A stretch of DNA of 64,000 nucleotides from NCBI GenBank assembly GCA_030372985.1, contig JAUCQB010000039.1:19927-83926 (forward strand). The letters run 5' to 3'. Made by a program: the position numbers and the translations under genes. The DNA comes from Phycisphaerae bacterium. GTDB lineage: Bacteria > Planctomycetota > Phycisphaerae > UBA1845 > PWPN01. Below, one piece after another: positions 48,874-56,393 of the stretch (the first letter of the stretch is position 1; the number at the start of each line of letters is the position of its first letter). The notes beneath the pieces were generated by a model that was not told the origin of the DNA, ran no database searches, and saw only the letters and a program-made list of their open reading frames with translations.

Positions 48874-50751
48874 TCACGCCAATCTCGCCCGCTGCGCAGG
48901 CGACGCCTCGACGGGCACGGCCGCTGCTGATGTCTCCAGTCGATCGTACCAGCTTTTCTTGAGAATCCAGGACGTCAGCACGATCACGCCGGCCACGACG
49001 AGAATGCTGCGGCCCTTCAGCAGGACGACATAGATCGGGAGGAGCACCAGGGCGGTCTGCCAGATCGTCCCCACGATCACGTTGAACATGTCCCGCCGGA
49101 AATCCGCGTTTCTCCGAAAACCCGGATCGGCGGCGACGACCTTCTCGTGAATCGGTTTCCAGAACCCCCATGGCCGGACGCAACAATAGAACGAGACCAG
49201 CGTTTCCTCGTCGGTGGGACGGCTTGCCAGGGTTCCGATGATGCAGCCGGCCAACGAAAGGACGAATAGCAGAGGAAAGTAATACAACTCCAGCGTTTGC
49301 CGAAACACCAGAGGCAGCACAAGGGCGGGAACCAGACCCGCAATCATGCCCCAGAAGTACCCGTGCCCGTTGAACCGCCACCAGTACCACTTGAGCACGT
49401 TGGAGGCCACGTAGCCGCCGTAAAGCGCCGAGACGATCCACTGCAGCAGGCTGTTGACATCCTGGGCAAAGAAGCCCAGCACCGTGGACACCACCACGAC
49501 CACCAGACCGGTTGCGTAATTCACGATGGCGATCCTGCGGTTCCCGGCGTCGGGCTTGATGTACTTCAGGTAGAGGTCGTTGACCAGGTAGGCCTGGGCG
49601 GCGTTCAGCGTTCCGGCGAAGGTCCCGAGGAACGCCGCCAGCAGTCCGGCCAGCAAACATCCCATCAGGCCCACGGGCACGAATTCACTGATCGCCGAAG
49701 GCAGAATCTGTTCGAAGTCGATCCGATGTCCCACGACCAGGTTCAGCCGGTGGTAGTATAACAGGCCAAGGATGGCGAAACCGGCCACCATGAAGTAGCG
49801 AATCGGCATGAGCACGACCGACACGAAGCCGCTCATCAGGGCCGCTTCTCGCGGGTTGCGCGTGGCCAGGATCTTCTGCATGTCATAGTTGGGGGCCGGA
49901 CCGGCGGCGCTGGCCATGATGCCCTTGAAGAGCATCAGCATCATGATGATGCTGAAGAAGGAGAACTGGTCGGCGGCCATCTTCTCGTTCACGTCGGCGA
50001 TGATTCCGCTCCAGTCCAGGTCCAGCTTCCAGCCGAAGAAGGGGCTGTGCCATCCGGGCGGAACGTTCAGCGATTGCGAAGACAGATGGCAGATCGCGAT
50101 GCCGCCGATGGTCAGCGCGGAAACCGTCATGATCGCGTACTGGATGATGTCCGCCAGCACGATACTGGTCATGCCACCCAGGATGGTGTAAAGGACCGCC
50201 ACCAGCGTGAAGGCGATCCCATATACATGGGGCACATAGGGCGCGGGGATGTTGAACGGCACGTACGGCGAGATGATCTCCCAGGGAATGAAGATCTGAA
50301 TGAATTTGCCCAGGCCTACAAAGCCGTACGCCAGGAAACCCAGGCAGCCGATGATCGCGAAGATGACGACGACGGCGTGCGACAGCTCCGAGCCCACGTC
50401 GCGGCCGAAACGTGTCCCGATCCACTGAGCCCCGGTCGTGACGTTGGACCGCCGTAGCCAGGCGGAGAGGTAAATCATCAGGAATATCTGGTTGAACGTC
50501 GGCCAGAGCCAGGGCAGCCAGATGCTCTTGAGACCGTAGACGAACATGATCGTGACCAGCCACATCGTGCCCGAAATATCAAACATGCCGGAGGCGTTCG
50601 ACAGACCGAGAAAATACCAGGGCAACTCCTTGCCGCCGAGCAGATAGGAGTTGAGGTTTCGAGCCGCTCGTCGTCGCAGCAGAACGCCGATCAGGCTGAC
50701 GACCAGCAGGTAGACAAGAATGATCGTGATATCCAACGCGTGCAGCTTCAT
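48874..50751 (-). CDS. Sodium/sugar symporter (SSS family)
   Basis: 625 residues from ATG 50751; the ribosome site is weak (CGGAAA). About 14 membrane segments. It begins HALDITIILVYLLVVSLIGV and LNSYLLGGKELPWYFLGLSN, the standard SSS opening. A larger C-terminal soluble region of about 80 residues follows the last core helices, then two more helices. First gene of the mannan block, followed by mannanase, epimerase and GH130 phosphorylase. It probably imports the disaccharide released by the mannanase. It is a different branch from the symporter at 11619. Confidence 0.9.
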   Translation of the reverse strand: MKLHALDITIILVYLLVVSLIGVLLRRRAARNLNSYLLGGKELPWYFLGLSNASGMFDISGTMWLVTIMFVYGLKSIWLPWLWPTFNQIFLMIYLSAWLRRSNVTTGAQWIGTRFGRDVGSELSHAVVVIFAIIGCLGFLAYGFVGLGKFIQIFIPWEIISPYVPFNIPAPYVPHVYGIAFTLVAVLYTILGGMTSIVLADIIQYAIMTVSALTIGGIAICHLSSQSLNVPPGWHSPFFGWKLDLDWSGIIADVNEKMAADQFSFFSIIMMLMLFKGIMASAAGPAPNYDMQKILATRNPREAALMSGFVSVVLMPIRYFMVAGFAILGLLYYHRLNLVVGHRIDFEQILPSAISEFVPVGLMGCLLAGLLAAFLGTFAGTLNAAQAYLVNDLYLKYIKPDAGNRRIAIVNYATGLVVVVVSTVLGFFAQDVNSLLQWIVSALYGGYVASNVLKWYWWRFNGHGYFWGMIAGLVPALVLPLVFRQTLELYYFPLLFVLSLAGCIIGTLASRPTDEETLVSFYCCVRPWGFWKPIHEKVVAADPGFRRNADFRRDMFNVIVGTIWQTALVLLPIYVVLLKGRSILVVAGVIVLTSWILKKSWYDRLETSAAAVPVEASPAQRARLA

Positions 50752-50965
50752 ATGAATTTCCGCGGCAATCGTACCACCCGTTGTCTCTGCACGCCAGACT
50801 ATCTGCCTTGTCATCACTCCAGCCAAGGTGTTCCGGCACGTCCTGTCGGGGCGACCGCTCCGTAAGCCCTTTCAGTACACCATCGGGAGTCGGGTTCGCT
50901 TGCACAGACATCATGCGGCAGGCTGGCCGTGGGGTCGAAGTGATCAAGCGGCGGCGGATGTATCA
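50752..50965. other. Upstream region of the symporter gene
   Basis: About 210 bp. No gene and no clear minus-strand promoter for the mannan block were found; no CGCAA tandem site is present here. Confidence 0.4.
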
Positions 50966-51470
50966 TCAGATGGATCGTTTGAGGATATCGTCGACAGGGT
51001 TGTTCTTGTACTTGCGGCCGGCGAAGTCGCTGTCGATGGAGATGGTCGGATACGTCTGCTGCCGGCCGGGTCCGGGACGATGAGAGCCTCATCGGTTCCT
51101 CCCCCGAGATGGGCGAGCTTGTTGTCGGGCGAAAACCGGGTGCCCACCAACGCCTCCTCGCCGAAAGGGGAAGGCTGTTGGTCGTGGTGACTCGGGTAGC
51201 GCAGCGACTCGTCGGGGCCTGGGTATCGATCAGCGTCAGAACGCGGTCGTGCAGAGCCATGTTCTGGCGGCCGTCACGTCACGGGGGCACGGCCGGGAAT
51301 GTGCAATAATACGTACTGTTCCTCCCCCGGGCGTGACATATCTTCTTCGGGGAAAGTGACTTGCGCCGCTTCAACCCGTGCGGCGGGAGTCCCCTTGGCC
51401 GGGTGGCTGGAGGATGAAGACGGGACCCCGGTCTGCCACGACGGTCCCAGCGGTGGGCAGGACCAGCCGG
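50966..51470 (-). pseudogene. Eroded coding sequence, unknown family
   Basis: Read on the minus strand, protein-like segments occur in succession in different frames. They are: VTFPEEDMSRPGEEQYVLLH (around 51360-51290), ALHDRVLTLIDTQ (around 51260-51215), DESLRYPSHHDQQPSPFGEE then TRFSPDNKLAHLGGGTDEAL (51200-51080), and QTYPTISIDSDFAGRKYKNN (from 51058) ending at a TGA at 50968-50966. Together they look like the C-terminal part of one gene broken by several frameshifts. No family is recognised. Confidence 0.4.
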
Positions 51471-51656
51471 ACAACAGAACGGACTCGGAGGGGATACATG
51501 ATCAGGTTACCCGGCAGCCAGCCAAGCAGGGAAAAGGCTCAGCGACAGGATGAGAACCCCTTGGCTTACCGTCAAGTCCGGGCACGGCCTTGTGGTGCAG
51601 GATGGGGCGGGTTGCGATGTCGCCCCGCGTGCCGTACTGACACTGATAGGCTGCGC
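51471..51656. other. Spacer upstream of the second operator
   Basis: No gene is recognised; short frames have no recognisable content. It lies between the eroded gene and the tandem operator at 51657. Confidence 0.4.
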
Positions 51657-51731
51657 GTCGCAATCCGTATTGTCCAAGTCGCAATATCGATACAGATTCT
51701 AACCGCCCTTCTTCTTGCCGATCAGTATAAT
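51657..51731 (+). promoter_or_regulatory. AraC-type tandem operator and promoter of pseudopilin-like gene 2
   Basis: Identical half-sites GTCGCAAT at 51657-51664 and 51678-51685, 21 bp apart. TATAAT (51726-51731) starts 41 bp beyond the proximal half-site; the -35 position is poor. The gene start at 51827 is 142 bp after the last half-site base, as in the copy at 32678-32750. Confidence 0.65.
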
Positions 51732-51826
51732 AATACCAGAGGCCGACGGCTACGGCGCCGTCGGGCCGCGATCCAGGCATGGACGCAGCGGCGCCTCGCA
51801 GATGCCGTAAGGCAAGGAGCATCTTC

Positions 51827-52711
51827 ATGACCCGCCGAAGAGAACCGACTCGAGTGGTCCGCTCGGTCTTCACGGGCTTTACGCTCATCGAGGTTCTTGT
51901 AGTGGTAGCGATCATCGCTCTGCTGATTGCCATTCTGCTGCCATCGCTCAGCAGAGCTCGCGAGCATGCAAGACGAATACAATGCGCGTCCAACGCGCGT
52001 CAGATTGCCATCGCCTGCACTTTCCAGTCGGAGGATACCCCCGGGAAGGTCTACGCCTCCACCGCCTCAACGGGAAGCGACAGCCTGAATCACATCTTTC
52101 CGAAGTACTTGAAAGGCGTCCAGACGGCTTTATGCCCCGGCACAAAAAACGTCGTTCGCGAGAATCGTCGGTCCAATAACGCTTTTTACGATCGGATGAT
52201 TCTTGACGATCTGGAACATTCCGCCGCCAACGCCGCCGACGATACGGGTGGACACAGCTATGAGATCTGGGGCTGGTTCGATGGTCCCAGCATTTACCTT
52301 GATCGAATGAAGATCGACGGCAGATCGGAGAGCGTCGGCCAGCAGTTGTGCTTGCCTCGAAAGCCGGCCGCCGAGCCCTTGTACAATCAGAGGACCGGCT
52401 GTCTGGTCAAGAAGCAGAACACGGTCAAACGCCCGCATACATGTCTGCTGGTCCTGGACAGCGACCAGGGTGGCGCCGGCCGACCGGGCGACGAGAACAA
52501 CAACTATCCCGATCCGGCCAATAACCACGGGAAGGATGGTCTCAACATTTCGTATGTCGATGGCCACACGCAGTTCGTGCGGCCGAGTCAGGTGACGAGC
52601 ATTTACCTGCAAAGCTATAACGACCCGCCTTACGACAACTGGCAGACGATCGCTCCGTGGCTGAGGGAGACGCAGCAGAGCGGCTACACCGTCTGGACGC
52701 GCGTTGAGTGA
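51827..52711 (+). CDS. Pseudopilin-like protein with prepilin cleavage site
   Basis: 294 residues from ATG 51827 after AAGGAG. A basic leader is followed by the prepilin site and helix, [20 protein letters not shown], then [14 protein letters not shown], nearly identical to the relative at 32848. The C-terminal half has [18 protein letters not shown], close to the H-X9-DG signature but with ten spacer residues. Such proteins are abundant beside sugar-degradation genes in Planctomycetes and are presumed surface-located after prepilin peptidase processing. It is divergent from the mannan block and carries the tandem operator upstream. Confidence 0.85.
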   Translation: MTRRREPTRVVRSVFTGFTLIEVLVVVAIIALLIAILLPSLSRAREHARRIQCASNARQIAIACTFQSEDTPGKVYASTASTGSDSLNHIFPKYLKGVQTALCPGTKNVVRENRRSNNAFYDRMILDDLEHSAANAADDTGGHSYEIWGWFDGPSIYLDRMKIDGRSESVGQQLCLPRKPAAEPLYNQRTGCLVKKQNTVKRPHTCLLVLDSDQGGAGRPGDENNNYPDPANNHGKDGLNISYVDGHTQFVRPSQVTSIYLQSYNDPPYDNWQTIAPWLRETQQSGYTVWTRVE

Positions 52712-53005
52712 GACGCCACCCCACCTAAGAAAATGAGCCCCACAAGCCTTGAGGAGAAGGCAGGGCAGGAGCAGATGGAGACGACGTCCGCGCGCCCGGG
52801 AACCGTCCCCGGACAGCTCATTTGTCTTGTCCCTGTGTTTCTCAATGAGTGACGACAAAGGCATTTCCGCGGTGCGCACCGTCGCCTGTGGTGACCGCGT
52901 TTTCGATATCACCGCACGGTTCAGTCTTGCCTGCCGACCCGCGACAAGGCGCGCTGTCTGGCATCCGGTTCGATCCAAGGTCGTGTTGACCGACTCTGGC
53001 CGGCA
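52712..53005. other. Gene-free spacer
   Basis: About 290 bp between convergent genes. Nothing is recognised: no gene, tRNA, strong hairpin or repeat. Confidence 0.5.
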
Positions 53006-53650
53006 CTATGCAGGATCCTGTTTTGTGGATGCCGCCAAACCGAGGATGCGGACCGATTCACATCGATCCGCGGAATCGAACCTCATGACGCAGTACCTGG
53101 CCCCGAGCAGATCGGTGAACTTGCTCACATCGTAGACCCGGACCAGGTTGCCGGTCGCGCGCTGCCGCAGGATGAACAAAGGGTTCCTGTACTTCTCATC
53201 TCGCCCGATCTCGGCCGCAGTTTTGCCGACGAGCTTGTCCTGGAGCATCAGCTTCTTGACGACGGCCATACCGCTGGGGTTCTCCTTGTGAACCTTGGAG
53301 ACGGCCACGATGCGGTCCTGCTGACTTTCGATGACCCAACCGTATCGCGACAACACGTCGCCGCTCACCGGATAGACGACGACCTGCCGTTTCGTTCGCA
53401 GCTCTTCAAACTGCTCCATCGGCGTCCCCAGGACGGCATCCGCCTGAGAGAGGGGTTGCCCCATCAGTTTCTTGGCATGCTGGTCCACGTCGCTTTCCTG
53501 TACGGCATCACCCACGAGCTTGAAGGCGATCTTCGCCCCCTTGCTGTAAACGTCGGTCATGCTGCAGCCTGAAGCGCATGCCGCTAAGCCTGCGAGTCCG
53601 AGCGGACCCAGGTAGACCCATCGCCGCAACCGTGTCGCTTTCCGTGTCAT
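53006..53650 (-). CDS. Hypothetical lipoprotein
   Basis: 214 residues, ATG 53650 with GGAGA upstream. A signal peptide with lipobox (LAACASGC) predicts an outer- or inner-membrane lipoprotein. The mature part begins with an Ala/Lys-rich helix, then LMGQPLSQADAVLGTPMEQF, loosely like the SmpA/OmlA (BamE) fold opening, then a beta-rich region. The family is not certain. It is followed on the same strand by no close partner and preceded by the phosphatase gene, with a 174-bp gap. Confidence 0.65.
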   Translation of the reverse strand: MTRKATRLRRWVYLGPLGLAGLAACASGCSMTDVYSKGAKIAFKLVGDAVQESDVDQHAKKLMGQPLSQADAVLGTPMEQFEELRTKRQVVVYPVSGDVLSRYGWVIESQQDRIVAVSKVHKENPSGMAVVKKLMLQDKLVGKTAAEIGRDEKYRNPLFILRQRATGNLVRVYDVSKFTDLLGARYCVMRFDSADRCESVRILGLAASTKQDPA

Positions 53651-53824
53651 CGCAATTCTCCGTCGTCGAGAAGGGGCCTTCGTCGCCGGGACTTCCGACC
53701 GGGCAGACCCAACAGGGGATGGTCGAGGGTTTCCGGATCGCCTTGCCCGGCCGCGCCGACGTCGCGCATGCGGGAATCCTACAGCGTCCCCGCCCCCGCC
53801 GAAAGCCCGATGCTCCCTGGGGCT

Positions 53825-55012
53825 TCACTGAGCCCTGGTCGCCGACTGCGGCCGAGGCGACAACTCAAACTCATCGACCATGTTGCCTGCAACATCGGTA
53901 ACGCGGACCTTTGCCCGGTCGGGACCGACCTCAACCCGTGCGATTGACTCGACGGCGGCGTGCTTGACCGTCTCGGGCAGAATCGGAGCGTCGATCGGAC
54001 GGGCCTTGCCGCCGGCGACCCCGCCATCCACGAAATGCACGCCACCTGCGACCTCCCGGTGGTAGTGGTGATCGTGACCGCTGAAAACCGCGGTGACACG
54101 GTGATCCTGGAACACCGTGCCGAACCGGGCGCGCAACTCGTTGGTTGATTCCACACGCGAGGCCTTCAGGCAGTAGATGGGATAGTGAAGGAACACAAAG
54201 ATGTACTTCGCGTCGGGGTGCCCGGACAGGTCATCCTTGAACCACTGCATCTGCTCCTGCCAGTACTGCTGTTTCTGCCGCTCGAAACGCTCCCGGTCGG
54301 CCTCGGTGACCGATTGGTTATCCTCGGGCATGTACCGGCCGGGGCTGTCCAGCACCACAAAGTGAGCCGCCCCGCGGTCGAATGAATAGTACCGCTCGTT
54401 CCCGGGCAGCGCGAAGAACCGGAAGTACCACGGAGACTCGCGGTCGTGGTTACCCAGCACGGCGTAGCACGGCACGCCGCGCAAAAGGTCGCCTTCCGCT
54501 CGAAAGAACTCCTCCCAGTCGCCGATGTTACGGCCGTCGGCAACCAGATCGCCGCAAATGAACAGCATGTCGGGCTTGTCCGCCATCATGCGCTCAATGG
54601 CCAACCGGTGAGCCTGGTTTTCGCGATTCTGGGTGTCACTGATGACGCAGAAGCTGAAGGGGTGCTTCTCATCGGCGCAGGTCGTGAAGGAGCAGAGGCT
54701 GGTATTGCCGGCGTCTCCCGGAACGCTGTAGGTATAGGTCGTGCCCGGCTTGAGGCCGCGCAGCACGACCGAGTGTATCTGGTAGTCCCGGAAGCTCGTG
54801 TCACGGTGTGCCGGCGGGGCAATCGTCACCTCTCCGCTCAGGGTGGCCCAGCAGATGATGGCGTTGCCGCTTCCCACGTTCTGCACGTAGGGGCCTATGG
54901 CGATCGGCTGCTGCCCCTGGGCCGCACCGCATACCCCGAGAGCGAGGGCCGTACAGGCGCACATCATCAATCGACACATTCGTGTACGCACGCTGTTGGC
55001 CTCAACCTTCAT
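53825..55012 (-). CDS. Secreted purple-acid-phosphatase-like metallophosphoesterase
   Basis: 395 residues from ATG 55012 (AAGGAGA upstream; the frame to 55093 lacks a site). The signal peptide is LMMCACTALALGVCGAAQG. A short fibronectin-like N-domain (AIICWATLSGEVTIAPP ... LRGLKPGTTYTYSVPG) precedes the calcineurin-like domain: VISDTQN, ICGDLVADG, LGNHDRE, FLHYPIY, SGHDHHYHR. As in the enzyme at 34933, the first motif is DxQ. It is exported, probably hydrolysing phosphate esters of extracellular material. It stands alone in the block between the lipoprotein and SGNH genes. Confidence 0.87.
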   Translation of the reverse strand: MKVEANSVRTRMCRLMMCACTALALGVCGAAQGQQPIAIGPYVQNVGSGNAIICWATLSGEVTIAPPAHRDTSFRDYQIHSVVLRGLKPGTTYTYSVPGDAGNTSLCSFTTCADEKHPFSFCVISDTQNRENQAHRLAIERMMADKPDMLFICGDLVADGRNIGDWEEFFRAEGDLLRGVPCYAVLGNHDRESPWYFRFFALPGNERYYSFDRGAAHFVVLDSPGRYMPEDNQSVTEADRERFERQKQQYWQEQMQWFKDDLSGHPDAKYIFVFLHYPIYCLKASRVESTNELRARFGTVFQDHRVTAVFSGHDHHYHREVAGGVHFVDGGVAGGKARPIDAPILPETVKHAAVESIARVEVGPDRAKVRVTDVAGNMVDEFELSPRPQSATRAQ

Positions 55013-55245
55013 TTCTCGGCTCTCCTTGTGGATTGAGCTGGGGGGGGCGCTCGTCGCACCATAGCACATCGAAGTCCGCGTTTGTTTCGCCACAGCAGGG
55101 TATTGCCTCGCCCTTCGAAAGGCAAGCCCGGTGCAACCGGACGCTGTGTGGGAGGCGTGCGGCGCGTCGCCAACGACCCATCATTCTGGCCCGGTCCAGG
55201 AACGTGACGCGAAAGATCCTCTCAGACAGCATCGGTGCGATCGAG

Positions 55246-56109
55246 TTACCCGTTCAGTGCCTCGACAAAAAGCTGGGCAACGATTGCGTTGCCTTTCTCG
55301 CTCAGGTGGTTGCAGTTGAGGTAGTTCGAACGGTCGGCTTGCAGCAGGTCGTCGGCTGACGCGATGTCGACAATGATTGCCCCCTGGTTCGTGGCAGCCT
55401 GCCGAATACGCTCATTCAGGAGTGAGACATAACCATTGGCGTTTTGTGCCTGGGACGGCAGGATGACCTGCAGAGCCAGGGGCTCACAGGGCGCAGGCGC
55501 TTCGGGCAACGAGAAATAGGTTGCCACGTAGACCGTCAGGCCGGCCGTCTGTGCTTCGGTAACCGCGGCCTCGATGTTCGTCTGGATGCGGTCGAGTGTT
55601 TCGACCAGCCGCGTCGAATGAGGGTAGTCTGACGCAGTCGGCGAAAACAGCAGCAGACCATCGACTTGTCCAATCAAGTCGATGATATCCGCGCCGCCCT
55701 CCCAGTAAAGCAGCGTGTGGGCATTCGGGTAGATGCCCAGCGATATGAGCCGCCGCAGGCGATCGAGGCCTTCGGCGGTTGTCTCGCCGCCTCGCCCCTG
55801 GTTGGCGATGGCTTCCGGCGGCTGCCCCGACAGTTCAGACAGTATATCCGGGTAGCTGCGGCCTGATCTCCCGGACGTGCCCGAATCGCCAAAGGCGAGG
55901 TAGCGAACGGCAGGATCGGGTATCATCATGTGGTCGTCAGCACAGCCCATCACCGACCCGATCAGAACCAGCGGCAGAGACACACGAACACCACGATGAA
56001 CGGCCGTGCGCGAACTGCCGATCCGGTTTCGCTTCTTCTTTGCCACGACCAAGCCGGTCAAGCGAATGGCATGCATGATCGGATTCAGGGTCATTGCCAT
56101 GTGAGTCAT
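55246..56109 (-). CDS. SGNH/GDSL-type hydrolase, probable lipoprotein
   Basis: About 287 residues if ATG 56109 is used; alternatives at 56100, 56094 or 56076 are equally weak because no ribosome site is seen. A lipobox (LIGSVMGC) precedes the SGNH domain: block I YLAFGDSGTSG, block II-III around ANQGRGGETTAEGL and YWEGGADIIDL, and C-terminal NYLNCNHLSEKGN (Asp/His region, here N-x-x-H). These esterases often remove acetyl groups from polysaccharides. The catalytic Asp of the last block appears replaced by Asn, so the family fit is good but activity is not assured. Confidence 0.72.
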   Translation of the reverse strand: MTHMAMTLNPIMHAIRLTGLVVAKKKRNRIGSSRTAVHRGVRVSLPLVLIGSVMGCADDHMMIPDPAVRYLAFGDSGTSGRSGRSYPDILSELSGQPPEAIANQGRGGETTAEGLDRLRRLISLGIYPNAHTLLYWEGGADIIDLIGQVDGLLLFSPTASDYPHSTRLVETLDRIQTNIEAAVTEAQTAGLTVYVATYFSLPEAPAPCEPLALQVILPSQAQNANGYVSLLNERIRQAATNQGAIIVDIASADDLLQADRSNYLNCNHLSEKGNAIVAQLFVEALNG

Positions 56110-56393
56110 TCTATGCGGACAGCGCCGAGCCACCAAGACTCGAAGCGATGCTGCTTTCGCCTGCTGCGGCCTCTTGCCCCGTGCCGACCGAAATAAGCGG
56201 CTCGCTGCGGTATCGCCGAACGTATGGGTGATGTCAGTCTGGACATTTCGGGCCAGCCGGCACCTTGACGCCTTTGATGCCTTTCTGGAAGGCCGCGAGA
56301 GCCGGCTGATTCGCCAGGGGTATCGCCGATCGACCCGCATCCATAAAATGCTTTCGTGATTTCGACAGCCGCGGTCCACGTTGAGGTGATCCC
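56110..56393. other. Gene-free spacer before the propeller/kelch gene
   Basis: About 280 bp. It contains TAAAAT (56344-56349) as a weak -10 candidate without a good -35. Nothing else is seen. Confidence 0.4.
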
